Below, one piece after another: positions 22,297 to 33,811 of a stretch of 64,000 bases of DNA. Below the pieces are notes generated by a model. The model made no database searches and was not told where the DNA came from. It saw only the letters and a program-made list of their open reading frames with translations. Numbering within the stretch: position 1 is the stretch's first letter; each line of letters opens with the position of its first letter. Both the position numbers and the translations under genes were made by a program. The stretch spans positions 26,648,104 through 26,712,103 of the forward strand of contig OU862917.1 of NCBI GenBank assembly GCA_917880885.1, given 5' to 3'. Source of the stretch: Limnephilus marmoratus. Its lineage: Eukaryota; Arthropoda; Insecta; Trichoptera; Limnephilidae.

Positions 22297-22840
22297 GGTT
22301 AAACGTCAAATGCGTTATAATCTACGCATTCACAGATGGCGCCAATTAAATTATTTTAGGTTCTTAATACTTTTTGCACGTTACGCTTTAAAATATTAAG
22401 GTAAATTAATATAAATAAATAGTTTTGTCCATAAACAAACCCCAACCTTTCAAGAAAAGATGAAAAATTAAATTTTGTATCGGTGGCTCAATTCAATATT
22501 GTATTTATCAGCTTTTCTTGAAAGATTTGGGTTTGTTTATGAACAAAACTATTAAATATGTACTGCAAACTATTAATTCACCTCAATATTTTGAAGTAAA
22601 ATGTGCAAAAAGTATTATAATATAATATTTAACCTTGATTAAACGTCACATACATTATAATCTACGTATTCACAGATGGCGCCAATTTAATTATTTTAGG
22701 TTTTTAATACTTATTGCACATTTTGCTTTAAAATATTGAAGTGAATTAATTGTTTGCCCCGTACATATTTAATATGAATATAAATAAATAGTTTTGTCCA
22801 TAAACAAACCCAAATCTTTCAACGTGACGTTTAACCATAA
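22297..22840 (+). mobile_element. Composite foldback MITE
   Basis: The outer inverted ends are GGTTAAACGTCA (22299) and TGACGTTTAACC (ending 22838). Inside, one unit of about 170 bp occurs three times in alternating orientation: 22299-22465 plus, 22505-22640 minus, 22640-22838 plus. The shared blocks are CACAGATGGCGCCAATTAAA-like, TAAAATATTGAAGTGAATTA-like and AGTTTTGTCCATAAACAAAC. Confidence 0.65.
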
Positions 22841-23019
22841 TAGTTGTTTTGTAGACCGTAGTTTTGTGAAGGTGTCACCTCAAGTGCGCTTTACACTAAA
22901 TAAATTTTTATTTATTTTAGGCAAATTAACAGCAAATATTATAATCAACATTATTTAGGTACATATTATAATAATAAAATTAATAAATTATGCTAATTAT
23001 AACATTTCCACTGCTGATA

Positions 23020-23990
23020 GTAAATGATTTAAGGAAAGCATGACACAATATAAGTGAAGTTTTCATTTACAAAATATTTTATGTGGGTGGGAGGAGTAAA
23101 TGATTTAAGAAAAGCATGGCAATATAAGTAAAGTTTTCAATTACAAAATATTTTATGGGGGTGGGAGGGAGGGGTAAATGATTTAAGAAAAGCATGACAG
23201 TATAAGTGAAGTTTTCATTTACTAAATATTTTATATGGGTGGGAGGAGTAAATGATTTAAGAAAAGCTTGACAATAATATAATTAAAGTTTTCAGTTACA
23301 AAATATTTTATGGGGGTGGGAGGGGTAAATGGTTTAAGAAAAGCTTGACAATATAAGTAAAGTTTTCAGTTACAAAATATTTTATGGGGGTGGGAGGGGT
23401 AAATGGTTTAAGAAAAGCTTGACAATATAAATAAAGTTTTCAGTTCAAAATATTTTATGTGAGTAGGAGGGGTAAAGATTTGAGAAAAGTATGACAATAT
23501 AAGTAAAGTTTTCAGTTACAAAATATTTTGTAAGGGTTGGAGGGGTAAATGATTTAAGTAAAGCATGACAATATAAGTGTAGTTTTCAGTTACAAAATAT
23601 TTTATGGGGGTGGGAGGGGTAAATGGTTTAAGAAAAGCTTGACAATATAAATAAAGTTTTCAGTTACAAAATATTTTATGTGGGTGGGAGGGGTAAATGA
23701 TTTAAGAAAAGCATGACAATATATGCAGTTTTTTCAGTTGCAAAATATTTTATGTGGGTGGGAGGGATAAATGATTTAAGAAAAGCATGGAAATATAAGT
23801 AAAGTTTTCAGTTGCAAAATATTTAAGTGGTTAGGGGGGGGTAAATGATTTAATTAAAGCATGAAAATATAAGTGAAGTTTTCAATTACAAATATTTTAT
23901 GGGGGTGGGAGAGGTAAATGATTTAAGTAAAGCATGACAATATAAGTGAAGTTTTCAGTTGCAAAAATGTTATGGGGGTGGGGGGGTGGT
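23020..23990 (+). repeat. Intronic minisatellite, about 13 units of 70-78 bp
   Basis: Each unit has GTAAATGATTTAAGAAAAGC, ATGACAATATAAGTGAAG, then TTTTCAGTTACAAAATATTT and a G-rich TATGGGGGTGGGAGGGG block. Units start near 23020, 23096, 23175, 23247, 23325, 23399, 23474, 23545, 23619, 23692, 23766, 23837 and 23908. One strand is periodically G-rich. Confidence 0.9.
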
Positions 23991-24439
23991 TGAAGGGGAA
24001 CATTGTTCTCAGTATGTTGTCTCACTATGACTTGTATAATGCAATGTTGAATGTTTTAATTACTTAATTAATTAATCATATTATTATGTGTCTTTTATGT
24101 GTAATATATTTTTTATCTAAAATGGTCATTTTGGCTGCCTCTTGGCCAAAAGAGGCAGACAAAAAATACCTTCGATTAATTTAATAAATAAATATAGTTT
24201 CACTTAGGATATGGTGAAAGCCAGGGTAAACCACTCTAAATTTGTCCAATACTATTTGTTTTCCAAAAAATGGATTAATAATTATTTAATTTAAAATAAC
24301 CATCTTCGTTTTTATCGCTTTTCCTTTTTTTTATAATTACGTTTTGCCTTATTTTAATTTTAAGGCAAATAAAATGATTAACCAAATTAACTTATATTTG
24401 TGTAGACATACATTATAATATAATATATAAACTTTAAAA

Positions 24440-24720
24440 ATTGGTAATCCAAGAGACCACGGCAGTTTCTCAATCCTACGAACAACACCTTTGCCATAGG
24501 TCACCCCAAGTGGTTCGCCACGTTTGGTGATTTAGCAGGGGTGCCCGGGTTCATGGGGTGAGGTTTGTCTAGGCCTTGGAGGCGGATGACCAGGACATAC
24601 TGAACCCCAGATTCCTACCCACCCCTTAAACCCTTTCCTTCCCAGAACTCTCCTCTCCTTCCTTTCCTTAAAAAAAACCTCCACACAGCATCCTCAAAGA
24701 TGCAAAATACTAAGATTACA
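24440..24720 (+). mobile_element. Element S, truncated copy
   Basis: It has GGTCACCCCAAGTGGTTCGC, GTGCCCGGGTTCATGGGGTG and AACCTCCACACAGCATCCTC. The middle block and the 3' hairpin are missing. Confidence 0.6.
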
Positions 24721-25078
24721 ACGACACCACCAAATCAACTAAAATGCACAAAACTTGCAGTGAATTAAACACCGTGTTTTCTGGGTCACTAGTAAGATAT
24801 TTCAAAATGGCATACTAATGTACCGAACCGTTATACCTCCCGGTGTTATATTATTACATATAATATGTAATACACAGACATAATTGATTTATGGTGAGCA
24901 TTCGATTTTATTGCTTTATGCATTAACTCAAAAGTCGATATTTCGAGATGCTGGACTAATCAACTGGACAATCGATATATCATCTACATCTACAGCCACT
25001 AAACATAAACTACACTGGGAAATACGATTTTTAAACGAAAGGACTTCCTATTTTTAAACGGAAGTGGGAACGGGCCTT

Positions 25079-25282
25079 CAGGGCCTTCCATAAATTACGT
25101 CACCCCCGCCTCTTTAGTGTGTCTTCACTATATTTTGCAATTTTACATCTAAAAATCAAAAGTTCAAACTTTTTTACGTGTGACGTCACAGAGCCGACGA
25201 CCCCCCGATACCCCTTGTCACGCTTCACTACTCCCCCCCCCCCCCACCTTAAGGTGTGACGTAATTTATGGATGGCCCCTTA
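25079..25282. mobile_element. MITE with about 27-bp terminal inverted repeats
   Basis: The left end GGGCCTTCCATAAATTACGT and the right end ACGTAATTTATGGATGGCCC are inverse copies. The interior has TGACGTCA and a run of 13 C. It lies 72 bp upstream of exon 2. Confidence 0.75.
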
Positions 25283-25354
25283 GGGCGATTTTTTTGTGTC
25301 TCACGGCAGGGTTCAAGATTATTTAATTTAAAGAATGTTCTATTTGTCCCCCAG

Positions 25355-25599
25355 CCGACCTGGAGCGCCAGTTCACAGTGCTCCGCGAACAGCTCTACAA
25401 GGAGAGGGTGTCCCAAGTGGAGTGGCAACTCTCGGAGGTCCGGGGTGGCAGGTCCCGGGACTACCTGGGCCCCCTGCAGAGACTGCAGGAGAACATGAGG
25501 CAGAGGATAGAGGTGGCCGCCATCCTCAAGCAGATGCGGATAGACAATGTCAAGAACAAGTATGATGCGGAAGAGCAAGCGGCCCAACAGAATTTTAGG
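25355..25599 (+). CDS. BRMS1/Sds3-family protein, coding exon 2
   Basis: After the acceptor at 25354, two bases complete the split codon and 81 codons follow in frame, giving 149 residues in the two exons. The exon encodes the start of the Sds3-like coiled-coil region: QFTVLREQLYKERVSQV, then LGPLQRLQENMRQR and VKNKYDAEEQAAQQNFR. These match BRMS1L in order and spacing. In known family members this region mediates self-association and Sin3-complex contact. The donor is AGG/GTAGGA at 25600, phase 0. Human BRMS1L is roughly twice as long, so about half the protein must lie in further exons that I could not find in this window. Confidence 0.9.
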
Positions 25600-25987
25600 G
25601 TAGGATTTTTAATTTATTTAAATTATATATGCTAGTCCCAGTGAGAGCTAGTTCGCACGTCATCGATGATTGTCATACATCTTGTATGAAAACGAAAAAG
25701 ATGGAAAATACTAGAATGGTGATGTCACGTACAACCTCTCGCTGTGACAAATGTATGTACTTACCTTCACAAGGCATGACTCATTATTATTTTATTTTTC
25801 ACCACAGGCTCAGTTTGTTACAGAGCTGCTTTCGCGAATTGTAACGTCTCGGAACGGCGTAGTGCATTAAGTATGTGGCGCCAAAAATCTTGTTGTAAAC
25901 TTACTGTAGGTTTCAAAGAATACGTCGAATTTGCCATCTGCACACTTAGTGTCGCTCTTCCCATGGGTGAATTTTGATTCAGATTTG
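25600..25987 (+). other. Start of intron 2 of the BRMS1-like gene
   Basis: No third exon is recognisable here or elsewhere downstream. The remaining 38 kb on the plus strand consists of repeats and unassigned AT-rich DNA. Confidence 0.5.
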
Positions 25988-26425
25988 AATTTGGGAGGCG
26001 GTTGTGGGTACCGCCGCCCATAAACCGTTTATTTGATAACCAACACTCCTGCCTAAGGTCACCCCAAGTGGTTCGCTACGTTTGGTGATTTAGCAGGGGT
26101 GCCCTGGTTATTGGGGTGAGGTTTTGTCTAGTCTTGGTGGCGAATGCGTTTGCTCACCTACTGCGTTGCGGGCCGAATCGGGAGAGTCAGACATAATCTA
26201 TACCTTTCCAGCCTGATTCTCTCGACTTATCGCCTTGCACCGCAGTGGGAGTCTCTCACTCCGCGACGCACTGACCCCCAGATTCCTAACCACCCCTCAC
26301 ACTTTTTTCCTTGCCGGAACTTCCTTTTCCTAAAAAAAAACCGGCATCCAGCATCCCCAAAGATGACACAGGTCCTGAGGGATTTTTTTCCACAGGGCCT
26401 CCTTTGTGAAATCATTGAAAAGTTG
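25988..26425 (+). mobile_element. Element S, near full-length copy
   Basis: It starts TTTGGGAGGCGGTTGTGG and contains GGTCACCCCAAGTGGTTCGC and CTTATCGCCTTGCACCGCAG. It ends in a hairpin region GGTCCTGAGGGA / CAGGGCC. The copy is about 440 bp, like 9868-10318. Confidence 0.65.
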
Positions 26426-26589
26426 TGGAGTTGTAGCGACGTCTCCGAGTGTGAGACTCCGGTACAAATAGGTTGGTTTATGCCAGAACTTCACCGTTCG
26501 ATATGTGGCTGTTAAATTATTCACATTATTGAGATTAAATCAAAAACATTTTTTTAACAAACACAACATCTGCGCGTTTCTAGCGAATG

Positions 26590-27135
26590 ATAGTTTATCA
26601 AATCACAAGTGCGCCTCACGGTTGAATTTGGCAGCCAACTCTGGTCTGGAGCTCCAAAATACCTGAAAAATACCCTCGACTCTGTGCAGAAACGGGCGGT
26701 CCGCTTAATAGATTCTCCCATCTTAACAGACGGATTGCAATCTTTAGAGCACAGGCGTCGGGTGGGAATGCTATCCTTGTTCTACCGGTATTATAATGGA
26801 AGATGCTCAGAGGAACTAGCGTCATTGATCCCTTCGGCACCGGTGCATAGTCGGGAAACACGCCAAACGCGTGCTTAACATTTGTACACGGTTGACATTG
26901 GTCACATGAGAACGGGTCGTTTCTTCGATTCGTTCTTGTGTTCAACAACTCGGCTGTGGAATGATTTGCCGGCCTCTGTGTTTCCTCCTTTCTACAACAT
27001 GGGTCTCTTCAAGACCAATGTTCATTCCTCCCTCTCCTCAAAAAGACCCTCCACACAGCATCCCAGATGACATAGGCCCTGAGGGAAAATATTTTCTTCA
27101 GGGCCTCCTGCTGTGTGGAGTTAATGTAAAAAAAA
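26590..27135 (+). mobile_element. Jockey-like LINE 3' end with large terminal hairpin
   Basis: The coding part reads QLWSGAPKYLKNTLDSVQKR, AVRLIDSPILTDGLQSLEHR and, after a frameshift near 26876, TTRLWNDLPASVFPPFYN. This is the C-terminus of a Jockey-type reverse transcriptase. The 3' UTR holds a two-tier hairpin: an outer 12-bp perfect stem CTCCACACAGCA/TGCTGTGTGGAG (27049-27060, 27109-27120) and an inner 8-bp stem GGCCCTGA/TCAGGGCC (27075-27082, 27098-27105). An A run follows. The S elements have the same tail. Confidence 0.8.
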
Positions 27136-27403
27136 GCTAGAATGAAATTAAATAGATATAATTATGAAAAACTTCTATGTAGGCGTAAAAAAAGTTTTTT
27201 TTTACGAATTCTTTCAATGTTTAAAATGTTTGAAGATGATTCGTAAAAGGCCCAAATTATACAGTTTGACTCAGATACACTTAAAACTAGTGGGTTATAA
27301 AGTTCTGGCGTCCAAAAAAAGATGTTTCTATTTTTTTCTCATTTAATAAATCAAAACCAAAAATTCCTCTGAAATCGTAGGATTTATAAGTACAAATAGG
27401 TAC

Positions 27404-28127
27404 TTAAGAGGGAATAACCAGACAAAACTGGAAATATGTCGTTTTTAAATCAAATTTTAGACGTAGTGACTCTTTTCAACAAAAAATTATAAAATGATTT
27501 TTGATTTCGAAAAACTGTTCTTTTATCTAGTAAAGCTATGTTTTAAATTTTGAGAAAATGTTTATTTTTAGTACAATAAGGTTTTACCGTAGGTCGTTGG
27601 CAGATTTGTTAAATTTTCAAACTAAATTTTGTATTATACAACCCACATTTCAAATCACAAATATAATCATGCAGTAAAATAAATCAATAGATTATCTGGG
27701 AAAGCTATGTTTCAGAATTTTAATTTAAGTTTAAATTAAAACATTTAAAAAAAGATCCGCACACTTTGTGACGAAAATTCTTCAGTTTGTCTATTTATTT
27801 ACGGTCTCACAAACTAATATATTTAAGATTTTTTTATATTATTATTTTGCTTAGACATTATTGAAAAAATATAAATACTTGGGATCAAAAAATAATTACA
27901 AAAAGTACATAATTTTAATAGTTTTATCATCAAGTCTTTCAGCATTTTTTAATGTAGGTATAAATAAAGCAAATTTTTAATGAAATAAAATCGATATTGA
28001 GTTATTATTTTAAAAAGCTCGCACGGAGAATAATTAATCTTCCTCATTGGATCCGCCCTTCATGGTCGTAAGAACATCTTTTGACAAAATATGAATTCTC
28101 GGCCGCCGGCTGGTTAATGGCCCTTAA
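27404..28127 (+). mobile_element. MITE with TTAA target sites, copy 1
   Basis: TTAA lies at 27404-27407 and 28124-28127. The ends GAGGGAATAACCAGAC and the inverse of GGCTGGTTAATGGCCC are imperfect inverted repeats. TTAA duplication is the hallmark of piggyBac-type transposition. The interior is about 700 bp and non-coding. Other copies: 35985-36733 (minus) and 58720-59383. Confidence 0.65.
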
Positions 28128-28496
28128 ATACCTACCTTTTTTATTATAACCCATATATTTTATGTAATATTTTTTTGATTTCAAATGGGGAATTATACAA
28201 TATGTCCAAATAAACGTCACTATCGCAATGAGGATTCTTTTTTCAAATTTTCTTTAGGCAGGTAGGTAGATACCATAATATTAAAAAATTGCGAATAAGT
28301 CAAAATAGAGGCGACGATGAAGGTCCATATAGAAGATGTATTTAACGTACATTTTTTTCGAACCTTGCACGACGATTTCCTATTTGAAAACATAATTTTT
28401 ACCATGCCCAAAGTTAGCCATCTAGTCAAAGTGGTTTGCTCGAATGTTAAAATGGATGCCACAGATTTTCGAAAAGGGAACGCACAAACAAATTTA

Positions 28497-28700
28497 CTAA
28501 CTAACCATCACGCCGTTTCCTCGCAGAGGTAGGCAGAGAGGACGGACCGCCAAAAAACTCGGTCTTTGTACACACTTTTTGCCTCATTCACATTCATATA
28601 TCGTCTCATACATACTCTTCTATTATTCTGACTCTTAACATGGCCCATCTCAAGTATCTGATTCACTTGATCGTGCCATGTCTTCCTAGACAGATGAAAT
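28497..28700 (-). mobile_element. RTE-like LINE 3' end
   Basis: This is the same sequence as the 3' end at 46378-46560: the inverse of CATCACGCCGTTTCCTCGCA, then GGTAGGCAGAGAGGACGGAC. Its tail is the ACTAACTAACC run at 28497-28505. The rest of the element is missing. Confidence 0.7.
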
Positions 28701-28839
28701 GCAAGACGGTCGAGTTAAAACACGCTCAGTCAAACAGAGTTGTGAATGGTGTGTTCTAAACATAAGAATTCGCTTAATGCCGTAATGCAGTTGTCAACGT
28801 TACCCTTTGCATATCAATAATTAGGTAATGTAATAATAT

Positions 28840-29500
28840 TTATTTTTTATTTTTTATTTAAGTGTTTATTCCAGCAGGACTGGGAGGGTAGTGCAATCCC
28901 AGTCTGCCATATTACATAAACAACAATAAACTATAAAAGAAAAAAATGTTTACATATTAGGTAGGTACCTAATTAAAACACAAAATGAAAATAAAATTCA
29001 TCACATAAATAACAAAAAATAAGCATAAAATTAAAATAAATAATTAAACAGAATTAAAAAAAAAAGATATTTTAGGATTGTCCATCAGGGAGGTCGTCTC
29101 ATCATCTGCATCCATCGCTCATTTAGTGGGGAACAGAGCCACTCGGATGCAGCCACGACAATGATGTTGGTTGAAGTCCGTGTCCTGCTCCAGAAGCTGT
29201 GAATGAGTGCACCCTCCCTTCGGTGAACATCGTGGAGGCACTCCGGAACCTCGGTAGTTGCATAAGTTGCCTGTATGCATTGTTGTAGCCAAAGATATTG
29301 AAATATAAGATTGTAGCACACTCTCAGTTTGTCCCATTGCGCTGCTGGGTATTGCGTCCACAGTTCCGATGTGTACGTCTTGAAGAGTAATTTTCTGACA
29401 TCGTCGTTACAGTGGTAGAACCGCCTTGAGAGCATTCCGGCCCGTATAAAAAAGTAATGTTGTAGTATTATGTACACTAAAGTAAATAAATATTATTGTT
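28840..29500 (-). mobile_element. LINE 3' end, RT C-terminus plus stem-loop
   Basis: The minus frame (29085-29477) reads RAGMLSRRFYHCNDDVRKLL, TYTSELWTQYP and WDKLRVCYNLIFQYLW, the same lineage as 10465-10955. The stem GACTGGGA/TCCCAGTC (28878-28885, 28897-28904) encloses a loop with TTGCACTACCC on the minus strand. The A-rich end lies at 28840-28862. Confidence 0.75.
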
Positions 29501-30489
29501 GATTTTCGTGTGTAAACTTGAAATATTTTGAGTCATAATATTATTGTTATTATCTTTGAAATTCCCCAATAGTTGGAACTTGCGGTTTGATCAATTTTGG
29601 TATAACTACAACTGCGTTAAGGTAATGGGAAGGAACGATTTGAAGGGATTGCACTCTGAACCAAATGAAATGTAATATACTATCTGAAATCGCCGGGCTC
29701 TACGCAGATTTTTTTGAAATCTAATAAAAACAGTGACCTTCTCTTGTTTTGAAGGCTAAGCATCCAAAATTTCATCGATCTCTGAATAAAACTGTAGATT
29801 TGTATTAAAATCAAATCCACGCTCCATGCTTTTGCGAGTCATGGTCTTTTTATGAGAAAACTGTTTGATATTTTTTCAAAAAAAAATTTACAAACCTTCT
29901 AGATAAATGTAGCATCAAGCAAAACAAAACTGGGTTCCTGAAATTAGTGCTAAAGGTACTGAAAAATACAAAAACGCGGAAATATTGTTATTGCAGTGGT
30001 TTTTCGGTATGTTATCAATTTATTTGTTCATTTTATGTTTTTTTTATATATTTTTATAAACGTTTGAGGTTATTGAACAACCAAGAAAAAATCTTTTCCA
30101 AATTGAATACTGAAAAACAAATTCTGAAACACTGAAGTACCCTAAATTTTGTAAATTTTATTATTTTTATAATTTTTTTTTTACTAATTAATCTCCAGGT
30201 GGAGTAACGTAGTTAAAAATATGTGCCTAAAATAAGGTACAGGTACTAAAATGAAACTGAAACATTGAAAGCTTTTTTGAAGGATTTTTTGTTAATTAAA
30301 TGTTAACTATGTTAACGTCTTTGAAACAAAATAAACAAGTAGTAAAATTATTTCTTTAACTTGAGTAAAGCTTAAAAAAAACTCTCCGCACACATCCGCA
30401 GCTGAAATTTTGCAAACTCTCTACAATAATTATTACATATTTTTCTACGTGTTGATTTCTTGGAAGAACCAGGAGAACAAACTATATTT
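29501..30489. other. No recognisable gene
   Basis: AT-rich DNA. A 62-codon frame at 29947-30135 has no recognisable content. Confidence 0.4.
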
Positions 30490-30560
30490 TATTTTCGTTA
30501 TTTGTTTTTGGGGTGTTGTGCCGTGTTGCGCTACCTCCTCCTTTGGCCGTAAAAATCTTA
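30490..30560 (-). mobile_element. Hammerhead-A repeat, flank only
   Basis: It carries TTCGTTATTTGTTTTTGGGG, GTTGCGCTACCTCCTCCTTT and then diverges before the ribozyme core. The full unit is at 47338-47445. Confidence 0.6.
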
Positions 30561-30673
30561 AAACTTATCAAACTATATTTTAGTTTAAAAAAATTACTTC
30601 TTACTTTTCAGACGGCAAAAAAATCATAAAATATGATACAAAATAAAATATGTTATAAAAGCAAAAAGATGTA

Positions 30674-32001
30674 ACGGGTGTCCGGTGGCAGAATTAGGTT
30701 TTAAATTTCGAATTTCTCTGTAACGGCTAAGCGGACGAGCGGGGAGGGGGGCGCGTTAGCTTTGTCGTTCATGCGGATTATTTAATCACGATCTGTCACG
30801 ATGTCGCAGTGGGCGGGAGAGTAGCGTGCGTTCGTAATCGGAGCCTATTTCAAGCTAACGATTCGTATGCAATTGCGCGTCGAAGATTTAGTACGCGTTA
30901 CAGTATTCGACGTTTACGTGATGCCCCAAGTAAAGATTTGATTCGATCATGTGTCCGGAGGTTCCGGGCAACATGTTTGGCAGCAAACGACTCACGGCCG
31001 GGGCCCAGGAGGACGTCTAGAACAAATTAAAACATCGAACTCGTCACGAACAGTTTGAGCGATAATCCGCGTCAGTCCGTGCGCAAGAGAGCGGCTATCC
31101 TAGGGCTTCCAAAAACTATTGTGTACGAAATATTGAAGAAGGACCTTAAATTTCATCCTTTTAAGATTCAAATTGTGCAAGCGCTTAAACCTAATAATTA
31201 CAATTTACGTAAAATTTCCTACGAGACAATGTTAGAGCGATTTCGTACGGTAAACACTATCTTTTGGAGTGATGAAGCCCATTTTAATTTAAATGGAAGT
31301 GTAAATAAGCAGAATTGTCGTTATTGGTCACCTAAAGAACAGAACCCACGTTTAAAACATCAACAGCCACTTCACAGTCCCAAAGTGACGGTTTGGTGCG
31401 CATTGTCTAGCTGTGGAATAATCGGACCTTATTTTTTTGAAAATCATCGAAGGCAAAGCCATTACTGTGAACAGGGTTTCTTATCGGGGCATGCTTAACG
31501 ATTATTTTTTGCCAAAAATGAGAGAACCTCCTGCCTCCAATTCACACGCATGGTTCCAGCAAGATGGCGCCACGCCTCATACTGCTAGAGAGACGATGGC
31601 GCTACTTCGTGATTTGTTCCCTAAAAAAATGATTAGCCGTTTCGGTGACATCCCCTGGCCAAGGGGGTCACCAGATCTCACTCCTATGAACTTTTTTTCT
31701 GTGGGGGTACCTCAAAAGTAAAGTGTATGAAACCGACCCCGCGACCATCTCTGCACTAAAAGAAAATATCGTTCGCGAAGTTAATGGTATCCCGATGTCA
31801 CTTCTCCAGCGAGTGGCACGAAATACTGGGACCAGATTCCAAGACTGTATCCGACGTGATGGTCTACATTTAGACGAAATAATTTTTAAGAAATAAAATC
31901 CGCACTTCTCCTCTTTGTAACAGTTATTGAAATAAATGTATATCATTAGCAGTTTATTTTTTATTTAAGTTTTAAATCCTAATTCTGCCACCGGACCCCG
32001 T
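30674..32001 (+). mobile_element. Mariner/IS630-type transposon, dead copy
   Basis: TA dinucleotides flank inverted ends ACGGG(TG)TCCGGTGGCAG at 30674 and its inverse ending at 32001. The transposase starts near 30801 (MSQWAGE, then a stop). An N-terminal helix-turn-helix of the DUF4817 type follows (AFVIGAYFKL, frameshift, NDSYAIARRRFSTRYSIRRL). The DDE domain shows FWSDEAHFNLNG (first D), WFQQDGATPHTA (second D) and SPDLTPMNFF. In the last motif the third acidic residue is replaced by Asn. In-frame stops lie at about 30822 and 31028, and frameshifts near 30857, 31440 and 31700. The C-terminus ends at 31896. It cannot make an active enzyme. Confidence 0.9.
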
Positions 32002-32269
32002 TATTACACGCAAAATAAACAATGTTAACGTTTCGAGCCTTCGAAGTCAACCAAAAACCTAAAAAGATAAAATTATTTCAAAGAATGGCATGACTATGGT
32101 GCATAAAAAATTAGATTTAAATACCATTATGATATCCTCAAAAAGTATGTAAAGTCGTAAAAAGTGTTTATTTCATTAAATCCATAGACATATGAATATT
32201 AGTCACAAGTCTATGATTATATCGTTAAACTTCACCAGCTCCAAAGGATGAAGGCTCTATATATATTTT

Positions 32270-33640
32270 TTTTTTATTATTTATATTACAATACATTACA
32301 ACTAGGGTTCATTCCCGGGAATTCTCGAGCCGAGAATTCCCGGGAAATCGTTGGGCTTTGTTCCCGGGAAATCAAGCTCGAGAAAAGTCGAGAACTCGAG
32401 AAATCAAAATAATAATATCGCCGCTAAAATACTTGAACAGCCCTGACAATTTCATGCGTAAAAGTAACTACTTCATTGATAACGATAGACATTTTTGATC
32501 GGATAAGCTGAAAGAGAATATAATCGTTTATACCCTGCCATCACAACTTTGACCGAAAATGAGTCGGGACGTGAACCCGAAAACTTCAAAATTCAATTAA
32601 ATAAAGCAATTAAAGGCATTTCAACAAATGAGGAGGCAAGTGCAGTGGCACTGTCAAAATCTATAGTAAAGAAAGAGTTCTTACTTTTTGAACAGACTGG
32701 GAAGAGGTCACCAAATTTTGAATCGATGTACAAAGCATTGCTTTCAGTTAAGCCTACTTCAACTGAAAATGAAAGAGTGTTTTCAATTTCAGGAAATATA
32801 GTTAATAAAATAAGAAACCGGCTGTCTGATAAAGCTATAAATGCTTTAGTTTTTCTAAAGGCATATTTCATCAGACAGAGTAAGCAGACCTAATTGTTAT
32901 GAATCTGTCTGTATGTTCAGCTCCTCAGCGTAAGATGTTCCATTGATCTTGCAAAGTTTTAATTTGTTTTTATTCTAATTAACATGCCATAAATGGTGCT
33001 GTGATTGTAATTTAATTACAATTTACATTTATTTTCTACCTGAATTTAAGATATTAACGTTTTCTTTCATGTTATTTTTTTTTTTGTTTTATAGAAGCTA
33101 TTTTTGTTTACAAGTTTTAAGTTGATTTTTTTTTCTAAATATCCAGCCAAAAATGGTGCTGTGATTGTTATTTAATTATAAGTTAAGATATTAACGTTTT
33201 CTTTCATGTTGATTTTTTCTTTAGTTTAATAGAAGCTACTTTTGTTTATAAGTTCTAAATAACCAGCCAAAAATGGTGCTGTTATTATAATTACGTGTCT
33301 GAATAATATTATTTCTGTATTTTTTAAAAAGTTAATTAGCTTATTCATAAGATTAATATTTTTGAATATAATCAATGAAAGTTTTTATAATTAATTTGAT
33401 ACTTTTATTTGAGAGGAAAACCACTGAATTTGTTGACGTTATTGGAACCAAATAATATGAGAAAACGTACGTAAATGTAAATTTCTCGGCAACCCGAGAA
33501 GCCCCGAGAAATTAGCCTCGAGAATTCTCGAGACCCGAGAAATTGAAAAGCTCGAGAAATCATGAACCCTAATTACAACATTGCTTTGTCTGTCCAACTG
33601 GGAAGAATTCCCGTTTATAAATGGAGTTTTTTTTTTAAAA
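32270..33640 (-). mobile_element. LINE 3' tail split by the hAT element
   Basis: On the minus strand 33582-33620 reads CGGGAATTCTTCCCAGTTGG then ACAGACAAAGC. This matches AGTTGGACAGTCAAAGC at 18922-18938 and AGTTGGACAGGCAAAGC at 42333-42349. The sequence continues on the far side of the hAT into the A-rich tail at 32270-32290. Confidence 0.5.
32295..33579 (+). mobile_element. hAT element, internally deleted, with 8-bp target duplication
   Basis: The target duplication ATTACAAC is perfect (32295-32302, 33572-33579). The element (32303-33571, 1269 bp) has ends TAGGGTTCAT / ATGAACCCTA and clusters of CTCGAGAA motifs near both ends. The only coding remnant (32549-32893) is the hAT C-terminal dimerisation region: KPTSTENERVFSISG, then IRNRLSDKAINALVFLKAYF. 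The DDE catalytic part is deleted, so it depends on a transposase elsewhere. It inserted into the tail of an older minus-strand LINE. Confidence 0.9.
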
Positions 33641-33811
33641 AAAAACCTACATTGTAAAGAAGTTCATATTAATTTTTTTATAGTATTTCATAATTTCGTG
33701 TCATACTGTTAGATATATGTCATTCTTTTTAATTTTTATTTTGATAAATATTTATGGGTAAACAGCGCTTTTCAGGTTGTGGGTTTATAATTATTAAATA
33801 ACTTTTATTTA

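Larger units (their letters stand above)
21331..25354 (+). other. Intron 1 of the BRMS1-like gene
   Basis: It has a GTAACT donor and a pyrimidine-rich acceptor TTTGTCCCCCAG. The 4024 bp hold a composite MITE, a minisatellite, a truncated S element and a palindromic MITE that ends only about 75 bp before exon 2. The stretch 21340-22290 shows nothing else. Confidence 0.85.

Noticed and set aside
25249..25587. 112-residue minus-strand frame and two extra plus frames over exon 2
   Set aside because: Shadows; the in-frame splice and BRMS1L similarity pick one frame.
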